The notes below the pieces were generated by a model. That model did no database searches, had not been told where the DNA came from, and was given only the letters and a program-made list of their open reading frames with translations. DNA of 64,000 nt from Forficula auricularia (lineage: Eukaryota > Arthropoda > Insecta > Dermaptera > Forficulidae): NCBI GenBank assembly GCA_024734495.1, contig JALMQS010000082.1:1504625-1568624 (forward strand), read 5' to 3'. How positions within the stretch are numbered: position 1 is the first letter of the stretch; every line of letters begins with the position of its first letter. Positions 48,257-56,724 of this stretch are shown piece by piece. The position numbers were made by a program, and so were the translations under genes.

Positions 48257-48610
48257 TATGTAGTGGTCACATGGTCAAACATCGTGTAATGCCAATGAAT
48301 TTCAGAGTAATAATTTTGCAATATTACACACTAATATTACAATGATACTATTTTAATGGCTGAGAAATATTCTCTCCACTATTCCACTATTATTATTTTA
48401 CAATTATAATATTTTTTTTGAAATAAATAAATATTCTCTGAAATACGATACTATTGGAATATTTTATTAAATTGGAAAATAATAATGGTGGAATATGGCG
48501 GGAATGTTTCTTAATTATTGAAATAGTATCATTGTAATATTAGTGTCATATTGCAATATTATTTCTCTGAAATTTATTGGCATTAAACGAAATGACGTGT
48601 TTCATTGTGA
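48257..48610. mobile_element. Foldback MITE with about 100-base arms
   Basis: Arm tagtggtcacatggtcaaac onward (48259-48355) mirrors 48515-48608 ending cattgtgaccac. Both contain aatgccaatgaatttcagag or its mirror. The loop is AT-rich. No TSD established. Confidence 0.7.
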
Positions 48611-49555
48611 CCACGGCATATAAAGATATTTAAAGCCTTTTTCTGTTAAATTATCACCTCTAGAATGTTTTCAGCATTGAATTAAGAAATTAATGCTAAT
48701 AATATTAAGGTTAGATTTTTTTAATATAGAAAATTTAAAATAAATTTCTAAAACAACTTTTAAAACTAAATTCTAAGTGAATAGTCTCTTTGAATGACAA
48801 TTTATATCCAATCGAAATTTGTTGAAAAAAGAAAGAAAAAGGAATAATGAATGAATTTGTAATATTACCTAACGAATGATATTTTTCTAATTATTTCTAC
48901 CAATTTCCAAAAGTATTGAAAATTTTTCAAATTGAATGCTTTCTCCTGGTTTGACTTTCTTCAGTTGTTCTGTTTAGTATTCCATTCGCCCCGTTATATA
49001 TATATTATAACCAACAGATACAGAATTAATTTTTTGGAATGCCTTGCATTATATCAAAAGTAGTCGCAGGGATTCGTTTTTTGAAATCTTTCGATTTTTT
49101 TTATCATTTATTTTTAGTGAGTTTTGAATTCTTTTTTTATCTTTGAAGGGGCGCTCGAAATGACCGCCTGCTTGGTGCATAGATAACACAAATAGTCATG
49201 CGTGATTGCGTAGACAAAAGTTACAAAAACGTAATCTTATTTACTTATTTTTTTTTTTAATCAATAATAAACAGATCACTGCCTCTTTTTTGATTAACCT
49301 TTAGCAGCTTGGCTGGAATGATGATCGAAGGCTATATATTTGCACCTTTTACGACATTCTTTATCTATCTAACCATCGCCATTATTTATTTTCATCTTTT
49401 TCGTTTTTTACTTTTAGTTCGATCTAATCGTCGCGAATTTTTTCTACAAACTGATGAGCCCCTTTTCAACCCCCCAAAACGCGATGTACAAACATCTTGC
49501 CTTTTATTTCGCTATTAACAACATGTACGTTTGTTTCTCTTTCCTCACATGCCAG

Positions 49556-49623
49556 ATGGCCCAGCTATAGTGCGTGTCAACATTTTTGTAAGAAGTATCT
49601 CGAAAATTGATGACGTAACTATG
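49556..49623 (+). CDS. GluCl: GluCl alternative exon 3b
   Basis: This is also 68 nt with the same phases as 3a. It encodes D-G-P-A followed by IVRVNIFVRSISKIDDVTM. Compared with 3a it keeps the DGPAIVR entry and the F-V-R-S-I core, but changes the loop from ATISDIKM to SKIDDVTM, adding a charge pair before the exon 4 junction. The acceptor follows a strong pyrimidine tract (tttgtttctctttcctc then acatgccag). The donor is consensus gtaagt at 49624. Downstream lies a UCUAU/CUCU-rich stretch (49665-49735) that could bind pyrimidine-tract regulators. The exon matches the alternative exon 3b described in several insect GluCl genes; its regulation is inferred. Confidence 0.96.
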
Positions 49624-49664
49624 GTAAGTGCTGCTTAGCCGATGCCGACACACCCCTCAAGTTC

Positions 49665-49735
49665 ATATATATCTCTATATACATATCTCTTTCTCTATAT
49701 CTCTATCTCTATATTATTATTATTTCTTATATTAT
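49665..49735 (+). promoter_or_regulatory. CU/UCUAU-rich intronic tract after exon 3b
   Basis: About 40-110 bases beyond the 3b donor the + strand is a run of tatctctatat, tctctttctctatatctcta and similar units. UCUU and CUCU motifs are classic targets of polypyrimidine-tract-binding proteins that enforce exclusive exon choice. A similar though shorter tract lies after exon 3c (55720-55750) and none after 3a. The motifs are seen; a regulatory role is inferred. Confidence 0.35.
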
Positions 49736-49779
49736 ATTATTATCCGTTGTTTCATTAATCTTGATGTCCGGCGATGGAT

Positions 49780-50020
49780 AGCGAGCGATGTATATTTGTA
49801 GAGAGTGTGCAAAGAGGTAGCCCAGCCGAAGCCGCCACGCAGCATGGCTCCTGACCCTATATCATCCTAGTGCCCTTCTGACCCACCCAACCCCCACAAC
49901 TACCCTTGTAGTGCCCGAACATTCCTCAATCACCGAACGAGTCCTGTTGTTGTATTGCAGCCCAGTTTCACCCGCTAGACAAGTCGACCCGAAGAGGATC
50001 CCCAGCAGTAGGTAGATATT
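49780..50020. other. G+C-rich non-coding island after exon 3b
   Basis: This block is markedly richer in G+C than its flanks. Stops interrupt the frame I followed; another reading frame was not excluded base by base. It includes tgttgtattgcag (an acceptor-like site near 49958) followed by cccagtttcacccgctag, but no homology to GluCl or any other protein was recognised. It may be a conserved splicing control region or an unrelated insertion. Confidence 0.35.
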
Positions 50021-50746
50021 CTCTATCCTCTCATCCCTTTAAACATCTTCACTTCACTTTTCTATTCTCTACTTCTCTCACACACACTCTATCTATATTC
50101 TTGTTTTTCGTTATTTTTATTTGGAATTTCAGTTCTAAAAGATAGATACCATACAGGGTTTTTCTCCCGGATTAGTTTCGATATATAGGATTTTTTTTTT
50201 TAAATTAATAAACTGCTATTCTTCTTAAAAATACCTGCGTATTCTGATAACTATATTTCCTCTTAGAGAAAATCTACGTGTAATTAGCCCCAAAAGTAAT
50301 TAGTTCGGAAAATGCTTAAAAGTAAATTGTTTATTAATTATTAAATAACTTTTCCAGGAAAGAAATATATTTGAATTGTTCTAACTGAGTTTTAATTGGA
50401 ATTTCCCAATTGGGTTTCAATTGGTATTGCCCAACTGCGACCCTATTGCGTTTGCCCAGTTGGATTCCAAGTAGGGTTAGCCTTACAGCCCAATGAAGAG
50501 TCCCAACTGAGAAACCCAGTGGGTTCACAGAAGGCCTTACAATAAAATTTCTAGTCGGCTAGCTCTCATTATTTTCTTTTGTAAAAACATATCGCAAGTT
50601 ATATTGTTTTTATTGTCAATAGGGACGTTTCGAACACTTTATATTAGATTGAAAGTTTTTGCCGAGAGTAGCAGAATTTTTATATATTGAAGGAGACAAT
50701 GGAAGAGTGTGTCTTCTGCTGGAATTATAAATTTTATTTATTTATA

Positions 50747-50790
50747 ACGAGACTGTAGTTTCGAGGGCTTTGCCCTCTTCATCAGTCTAT
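50747..50790 (-). ncRNA. Hammerhead ribozyme (B3 left arm), core intact
   Basis: On the - strand: AATAGA, CTGATGA (complement of 50779-50785), an extra A, stem II GAGGGC/GCCCTC around AAA, GAAA (complement of 50759-50762), CTACAGT and C17 (complement of 50751). Stem III ACU/AGU has a two-base loop. Stem I begins A-U, G-C. Confidence 0.8.
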
Positions 50791-50984
50791 TGCAGTGTAT
50801 TCACAGGAATTGATTTATGAATGAAAGTTTTACATTTTTCATGTGTTAGGGTTGTAAATTGCATAGAGTGGGCAAGTTAAGAATTGTCAATTCTTAACTT
50901 GCCCACTCTATGTAATTTATAACCTTAACACATGAAAAATGTAAAACTTTCATTCATAAATTAATTCCTGTGAATACATTGTAA

Positions 50985-51030
50985 TAGACTGATGAAGGGG
51001 CAAAGCCTGAAACTATAGTCTCGTTATAAA
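50985..51030 (+). ncRNA. Hammerhead ribozyme (B3 right arm), shorter stem II
   Basis: CTGATGA (50989-50995), an extra A, stem II GGGGC/GCCT with a shortened 3' side, GAAA (51009-51012), palindromic ACTATAGT and C17 at 51020. The core is complete; stem II is weaker than in the left arm. Confidence 0.7.
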
Positions 51031-51230
51031 TAAATAAAATTTATAATTCCAGCAGAAGACTCACTCTTTTATTGTCTCCTTCACTTATATTAGTGTCATC
51101 ACAAGCCTTGGAACATTCTTGGAAATATTTAAATCAGATTGAATCTAAATTTTATTAATAGTATGAAGAAAAAAATAACATGAAATAAAATTTGGATTCA
51201 ATTTGATTTAAATATTTTCAAGATTGTTTT

Positions 51231-51275
51231 AAGGCTGATAATGACACTAATATAAAGTGGTCGAAACGTCCCTAT
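51231..51275 (+). ncRNA. Hammerhead ribozyme motif (family E), one core change
   Basis: AAGG, CTGATAA (51235-51241), one extra T, stem II GACACT/AGTGGTC with a bulged G, GAAA (51263-51266), CGT, C17 (51270), CCT pairing with AGG. G8 is A instead of G, so it is probably inactive. Confidence 0.65.
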
Positions 51276-53253
51276 TGACAATAAAAAATAGTATAACTTG
51301 TGTTATGTTTTTACAAAAGAAAAAATGAGATCTATTTCTTGAGAATATATCCTCGAAAAGTTATTTAATAATTAATTTTAAAAAATTCTCAAATCAAGTC
51401 TTATTAATGTAAAATGTTTATTTTTATTAATAAGACAGAACATTAAGTAAATTGACACTATAAGCTAACTACATTCAAATAATCTCAAAATCAAAAAGTA
51501 ATTTTTATTATTTGTAACTGCTTTATTCATTATTATGTCTTATAATTTAATAAAGATAAACATAATTTTACTATTAAGTGATTTCAAGTTTAATTAGATT
51601 ACGGACCATCTTGTGCATTAAACATAAAATACAGTTTTCACAATAAACATGTGTTTTTAAGAAGAATACATTTTTTTCATAAAATCAATTTTAAAAAAAG
51701 TTTTTCCTACACTCAAATCAATCCGGGAGAAACCCTGTACCGTATAGGGGACTGCTCTGGATACACTTATTTTTTTGTTGTTTTTGTTCTCTATTTTATT
51801 CTTTATTCTATCTATATTATTCATACATCATTGTTTCGTTTGTTATTGAAAAAACTCTCATCTATTTTTGTTGTTTTGTTTTATTTTCTATGTCTTGTTC
51901 GAAAATAGGTATCAGTAATTTTTGCAGATCTAAGAAAACACAAGCGGACATCGTCATTAAGTTACTGAATAAGAAATCCATTCGTTTTATTTTTTTCAAT
52001 CTCTTCGTTCATTGTATAGTGGATCGAAGTAGTTAATCCCACGGTTGTCGAGCTACCAGGTAACCATGGGATAAACTACTACGCTTGGCTCTACTTTTAT
52101 AAAGTTCTGCACATGATTACTCAATTAGTCACTAACAATTCAATTTATTATATTACCAAAAGATAGTACGTTTACAACGAATTTCGTTGATCTTTAATTG
52201 AAAAATTCTACAAATATAAAAATCAACCAATTTACTAACAATTAAATAACAAATATTAAAAGTTATCTTGAAAGTTTTTTTTATGGAAAAGGATGTAGGA
52301 ATGTGTTACGTCAAAATGGAACAACATCTATTTGGCTGAAAACATTAAGGGACGAAGTACTAAGCAGCAAGTAAAGAGGGTAGAAAAAACTGAATGAATT
52401 ATACTGTGAGGGCGTGAGGTTGTCTCGTTAGAAATGAGGTTAGTAGACAATTCAAGCAAATTTTTTCACCCCTCTGCTTGGGTTTTGCTCTTCGCTCCAC
52501 TATGTTTCCAGTCTAAGTAAAATTTAAATCTTTTATCCAAGAAAGAAGAGGAAAATCATGATTATTTAGCTTGTGATAATTAAATATTTTTATTTTAAAT
52601 AATGCAAAGTGATAAAAATAATTAAAAGATATTTCATTATTAAAAAAATTAATTTTACTTATTACCTACATTTTGCATTATTATGAGTAATTATCATTAT
52701 AATTATTATCCTCTTTTCCTAGGATACAGTAAATATTTCCAATTTTAAGTTTTATAATCTAAAATATCACCGTTTATGAGAATAAATAGCTCCATATTTG
52801 CGCTCATAAATTTTCGTTTATTTTAAATATCAGGCTATTAAGAATTTCATTTTCTGCTTAGAGGCCCATCATATTCATTAGAGAAAGATATTAATGTATT
52901 ACTGGCTAGTTCTAATAATATTAATCTAAACGTAGTTTATCGTAGGATAATGCACTTTATTTATAATAATATTATCCACTAAAGTACTTACACAAAATAT
53001 AGATTAACACCCACTTCAAAAAGCTTTATTAGTTTATACTTAAGTGTGCTTTTTTTAATACTCCATCCAATATAATTATTTTTGTTATACATTCAATTGA
53101 ATAATCAAAATAAAAATAATTTTTGAAAAGATTTACTATATTTATCAATACATATTATTATAATTGAAAGTAATGGAAGGCAGCCCGTAGTGAAGAAAGA
53201 AAAAATTAACACATATAAAATAAGGTGTAATTTATTGGAATCCTTCCTCCTTT

Positions 53254-53300
53254 CCTTTCAAACCGACGTTTCGGAGGATTTTTCCCTCCTTCTTCAGGGT
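53254..53300 (-). ncRNA. Hammerhead ribozyme (A3 left arm), stem I truncated
   Basis: The core CTGAAGA, stem II, GAAA and ACGTC are intact on the - strand. The 5' strand of stem I beyond ACC is lost by the central deletion. Confidence 0.75.
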
Positions 53301-53319
53301 ATTTGTTTCATTCATTGAC

Positions 53320-53372
53320 CCTTTGAAACCTTGAAGAAGGAGGGAAAAATCCTCCGAAACGTCGGTCTGAAA
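53320..53372 (+). ncRNA. Hammerhead ribozyme (A3 right arm), C3 mutated
   Basis: It reads CTTTGAAACC then TTGAAGA (53331-53337): conserved C3 is T. The rest (stem II, GAAACGTC) is intact. Activity is not expected. Confidence 0.72.
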
Positions 53373-53749
53373 GAAAAGGAGGAAGGATTCCAATAAATTA
53401 CACCTTATTTTATGTGTTAATTTTTTCTTTCCTCCCTACCCCTGGGCTGCCTTCCATTGCTTTCAATTAAAATTTCTACCAGTCCGTCTCTCTCCAGAGA
53501 AAATTTCGTTGCAAAAAAAACATATTATTATTATTAATATTTCCAATTATATTAAACAATAAAATAAAATAAAAATTATAAATCTCAAATTATTTGATTT
53601 TTTTTTAATTTATTATCGGCAATCAGAAATCAAATAGAGGAATGAGGAAGGGAAATATTTACAGAAAGGTTAAGTAAGCTTCAAGGTGGTCTCCAATAAG
53701 ACTAGATTATTTTAATATTTTTAATATAGATTTAATTAAAAGAAGAAAT

Positions 53750-54200
53750 ACCTAGCAGTGGTGGGCGGTGACTTTTCAAACAGGGGATGCTGTCCAAAAA
53801 AGAACCCTTTATTCTTTTATTTCTGCCAAAATATATTTTTGTTCATCTTTCACGATTAGTTTTTTATTCAATTTATAGATTTTAAATGAAAGTCAAGTGT
53901 CGTGTACATGTAAATTAATTCACTTTTTAACCTGATAAAATCAAAGTATTTTTCATATGATAGATAGCTAAACAAGAAATGTGGAAAATTATTTTCATAT
54001 TCTTTAAATTTGCTAACTTTATAAAGTTTGGTAAATATTAAATTTTCAAAATCGATAGTTTCTAAAATTTTAGAATACTCAAGTTCATACCCCATTTTCC
54101 TATTTTCCGCACATTCAGCATATTTTCTATGTATGACATATATGACACGGTATGAAAATACTTAATTTAAGGGGTGCACCGTATCCACAGCATCCATCGA
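53750..54200 (-). pseudogene. Possible hAT-like transposase fragment
   Basis: The left edge has cagtggtgggcggtgac. On the - strand a 75-codon frame (53868-54095) includes FDFIRLKSELIYMY, which resembles the L-K-S-E-L segment of hAT/ZMYM1-like transposases. No convincing partner end, zinc finger or catalytic residues. Tentative. Confidence 0.3.
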
Positions 54201-54420
54201 CCCCCACGCCATTGATACCTATAATTAATTGAAAAGTATAGACAATAGGAGTGTGAATTAGGGTTGAAAGATTTCAAAGGTGAACTCTGCTTAGAAAATC
54301 TGAATTACGTTTATGCAGTGGTGGAACTACAAAATGCGTGGGATCCCATAGCAAAGGGTGGTCTAAAAATCTTTTTTGTTTGTACTTTCTCTAAAAAATA
54401 AAATAAAATATATTATCTAA

Positions 54421-54745
54421 TTAAGTAATGGAGAGGGATTCGGCCAATGGGTGGCCTCTGCTGAATGAAAAACTCCCAATTATAGAAAACGTTTCGGCTT
54501 TAATTAAATAATGCCATCATCAGTTCCTAAGAGCTGAAAAAAGCGATAGAGCACACATGTAAAATTACAATAAAAATTTTTTACAAAAAATCCAAACTTG
54601 TTAATTACAAAATTATATCTTACAGTATTAGCGACACAATTAATTTTATAAATAAATTGTCCGCAGGCAGGTTTTCTATAATTGGGAGTTTTTTGTTCAG
54701 CAGAGGCTGCCCATTGGCTGAGTCCCTCTCCATTACTTAATTATA
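54421..54745. mobile_element. Hammerhead hairpin element, family D
   Basis: Arms taattaagtaatggagaggg onward (54418-54495) and mirror (54668-54745). Between them, on the - strand, is a hammerhead core. The right arm lacks the core. Confidence 0.7.
54483..54530 (-). ncRNA. Hammerhead ribozyme (family D), core intact
   Basis: On the - strand: AGGAA, CTGATGA (complement of 54517-54523), one extra T, stem II GGC/GCC with a large loop, GAAA (complement of 54492-54495), CGT, U17, TTC. Stem I pairs GAA with TTC. Stem III is ACGU. Stem II is short, so activity is uncertain. Confidence 0.68.
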
Positions 54746-54929
54746 TACATATACAGTCATCAAATTGTATCAATAAAATATATTATCATTTAGGATCTGA
54801 CTAAATGGTCATTGTTCTCGTGGAGATACAAAAAATACAATAAAAATTAAATAAAACCATGAGAAGACCGAAACATTAATTGATCCGAGTAGTTTTATGT
54901 AATGAAAAACTCAGAAAATTATTGACACT

Positions 54930-55269
54930 TTAATTGATAAGTGATGGAAAGGCAGCCCAAGGATAGTGAAAAAATTATTTCGAATAAAGTACATTTATTG
55001 GATATTCATCTTTTGCATCTCAAAATCCCACGTTTCGTAGGATTTTCCTCCTTCTTCAGGATTTAAAAGGGGGTCATTGAGGAGAAATACAAGATATGTC
55101 TCCCTTCTCTCTTCTACAAAGCAGTCCTCGAAATTTGTCCTTTCTCAACAAAATCATCAATAGAATTTTTTAAGAATGAATTTTTTTATTTAGTAATAAT
55201 CCTTGGGCTCACTTCTCAATTAAAATTTCTACCAATCAGTCTCTCTCCGAAGAGAAAATTTCTTCTAAT
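54930..55269 (+). mobile_element. Hammerhead hairpin element, family A, copy A4 (diverged)
   Basis: It shares tggaaaggcagcccaagg at the left and aaatttctaccaatcagtct with ctccgaagagaaaatttctt at the right. Flanked by attattgacact (54918-54929 and 55270-55281), 12 bases. Confidence 0.8.
55021..55075 (-). ncRNA. Diverged hammerhead ribozyme (A4)
   Basis: On the - strand AAATC, CTGAAGA, AGGAGG/CCTAC, GAAA, CGTGG, GATTT. Stem I pairs AAATC with GATTT, but the base after ACGU is G rather than C17, which blocks normal cleavage. Confidence 0.6.
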
Positions 55270-55577
55270 ATTATTGACACTCCTGATTTAAATTATCACA
55301 AAACTTAAGGTTATTAAATTCGTTTTATCATACGATTTATTTTTATTATTTATTTTATTAATTTTTTTAGAAATTTTTATAAAAATTCGATCATCATTTT
55401 ATTTAATTATTTTGATTATTTGTTTTTTTCCCCATCACATCCTTATAAAATGTTATCCACCACGTAGTTCACTTTGTACTATTCCTGCCATCCAATTTCC
55501 TATCTGTTTTGAGTCCTAAATCACGATTGAGAGACCTGGCAACGGAATAATGCTGTGTTTTGTCCTCCCTGCATTAG

Positions 55578-55648
55578 CGGACGCACCCACCATTGTAAAA
55601 GTCAACATCTTCCTTCGGTCCATCAGCAAAATAGACGATTATAAAATG
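55578..55648 (+). CDS. GluCl: GluCl alternative exon 3c (one codon longer)
   Basis: This is the third version of exon 3, 71 nt. After cctccctgcattag it starts CG, which with the G from exon 2 makes an Ala codon. It then encodes D-A-P-T followed by IVKVNIFLRSISKIDDYKM and ends at a gtgagt donor (55649). The product therefore has one residue more than 3a or 3b (A-D-A-P-T in place of D-G-P-A) and lacks the Gly. The loop SKIDDYKM is close to that of 3b. Exon 4, expected to begin E-Y-S-V-Q-L-T-F, was not seen in the remaining 8.3 kb. Same phase and homologous core make mutually exclusive use with 3a and 3b the expected arrangement. Confidence 0.95.
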
Positions 55649-55719
55649 GTGAGTTTGCTCACTCCATCATCCTAGATCCCTTTAATCAAACTAACCAAAT
55701 GAAAATCGCATCGTTTACA

Positions 55720-55750
55720 CTCACACTCTTTCTATATCTCTCTATTATAA
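55720..55750 (+). promoter_or_regulatory. CU-rich intronic tract after exon 3c
   Basis: The stretch cactctttctatatctctc lies about 75-100 bases beyond the 3c donor and resembles the tract at a similar distance after exon 3b. It could be a binding site for a pyrimidine-tract splicing regulator. This is inferred from composition and position only. Confidence 0.3.
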
Positions 55751-56568
55751 ATAAATTATATATATATATACATAATAAATAATATGTATGTAAATTGTAA
55801 ATAATCATGAATTAACATCTTCGTAATTGTAATATATGTGTTGTTCGACGTCGAGTGAAAATTTAATAAGGACTTTTCAAAACTTATCTGTAAATAATAA
55901 AAAAAAACAAATTAATAAAATAAATAAATAAATAACTTTGGCCAATTTTAAAACCATACTATAAAATAAAAAAATCAAATGGAAAAAAATATTTATGTGA
56001 TTTTTGAAAATTCCTTCATTAAAGATGTATAAACAAATTGAGTCTCATTTGGACGCCAAGTCAAGAAATTAAGATGCGTTTTTCTAGCGATCGTCGTACT
56101 TTTTGCGGCGCATATAAACGTCATACATCAAGCGTAATACGTTTAATAATAATATTTAAAATAAATAAATAAAATAATAATCTTTAAAGGTCTCTAATAT
56201 TGAATAATTCGTATAATGTTCTGCATCCTCCGTAACCTAATACCCTAATATTTCTCGGTGTAACCCCCTCTATAATCATCCTTTTCGCTGAGATATCTCT
56301 ACCAAGAAGACTCCCTCATCTCCAAGAGTATCATCAATTCAAACCATGAAATATCCCATTAATATGATATGAAAACGAAACCTGACTTTTAGGTATTACT
56401 CTACTATTCTACTACTTAAAAACAAAAAAAAAATCGAATGGACTACTTGCATGGAATTTATTTAAAACACACTGTGGGTTGCAGCTAATTTAAATATAAA
56501 GGATTATTAAAGGGATCGTAGGGAGTTGGACTTGACTTTAAATTAAATATAAAGTTTTTATTTAAATA

Positions 56569-56611
56569 GGCCAAACGTTTCGTTGCTGGTTCACAACTTC
56601 TTCAGTGGCTC
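56569..56611 (-). ncRNA. Hammerhead ribozyme (family C left arm), intact
   Basis: On the - strand: GAGCCA, CTGAAGA (complement of 56599-56605), an extra A, stem II GTTGT/GCAAC, GAAA, CGT, U17 (complement of 56574), TGGCC. Stem I pairs GCCA with TGGC. Stem III is palindromic ACGU. Confidence 0.8.
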
Positions 56612-56681
56612 ATTTATTAAACTTATCTGTCTGTGGTTTTTCTCTTAGTCAAAACCCCAGACAGATAATTTTAATAAATGA

Positions 56682-56724
56682 GAATCTGAAGAAGTTGCGA
56701 ACCAGCAACGAAACGTTTGGCCTA
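56682..56724 (+). ncRNA. Hammerhead ribozyme (family C right arm), stem I lost
   Basis: CTGAAGA (56686-56692), an extra A, GTTGC/GCAAC, GAAA (56710-56713), CGTT, TGGCC. The upstream bases are GAAT where the left arm has GCCA, so stem I cannot pair. Confidence 0.72.

Larger units (their letters stand above)
43630..49555 (+). other. GluCl: GluCl intron between exons 3a and 3b (5.9 kb)
   Basis: The intron runs from consensus donor gtaagt to gccag. Identified contents are two Helitron-like elements (46821-47429 and 47899-48047) and a foldback MITE (48257-48610). An open frame at 49309-49518 is hydrophobic but has no homology I recognise and lies in the pyrimidine-rich approach to exon 3b, so it is treated as chance. 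The T-rich run at 43671-43688 lies just past exon 3a. Nothing was recognised in 43700-46815, 47430-47895 or 48615-49250 beyond AT-rich sequence. Confidence 0.85.
50657..51088 (-). mobile_element. Hammerhead hairpin element, family B, copy B3
   Basis: It reads on the - strand with its tail (attgaaagtttttgccgaga) at the left. It is inserted in the left arm of family E; cactttatattag at the left edge and cacttatattag at the right edge are the likely target duplication. The centre extends as a long palindrome (gggcaagttaagaattgtca and mirror at 50870-50915). Both ribozyme cores look good. Confidence 0.78.
50563..51331 (+). mobile_element. Hammerhead hairpin element, family E, split by B3
   Basis: Arms agctctcattattttctttt ... 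gtcaatagggacgtttcgaa (50563-50655) and the mirror (51245-51331). The right arm carries a ribozyme motif at 51231-51275. The left arm is interrupted in its stem II loop by the B3 insertion. Confidence 0.7.
50148..51745. mobile_element. Outer foldback of a nested palindrome between exons 3b and 3c
   Basis: Left block 50148-50240 (catacagggtttttctcccg onward) mirrors 51640-51745. A second block, 50335-50370, mirrors 51335-51375. Between the left blocks lies a stretch rich in CCAATTGG-like words (50375-50530). Family E (50563-51331) and family B copy B3 (50657-51088) sit inside, one within the other. Confidence 0.72.
53162..53519 (+). mobile_element. Hammerhead hairpin element, family A, copy A3
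   Basis: Same arms and tail as A2 (attgaaagtaatggaaggca to cgttgcaaaaaaa). The central loop and part of stem I are deleted. Flanked by acatattattat (53150-53161 and 53520-53531), 12 bases. Confidence 0.85.
49624..55577 (+). other. GluCl: GluCl intron between exons 3b and 3c (6.0 kb)
   Basis: This intron contains a CU-rich stretch near the 3b donor, a G+C-rich non-coding island (49780-50020), a set of nested palindromes (50148-51745), two family A hammerhead hairpins (53162-53519 and 54930-55269) and a family D hairpin (54421-54745). The approach to 3c is pyrimidine-rich. Nothing was recognised in 51760-53145 or 53535-53750 beyond AT-rich sequence. Confidence 0.85.

Noticed and set aside
49309..49518. 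Hydrophobic 69-codon frame that looked like a membrane segment upstream of exon 3b
   Set aside because: It lies in the pyrimidine-rich approach to the 3b acceptor, which favours F, L and I codons. No GluCl membrane-segment motif is present and it has the wrong position in the gene.
54340..54385. hAT-like left end (cagtggtggaactacaaaat)
   Set aside because: No matching right end or duplication found before the family D hairpin.
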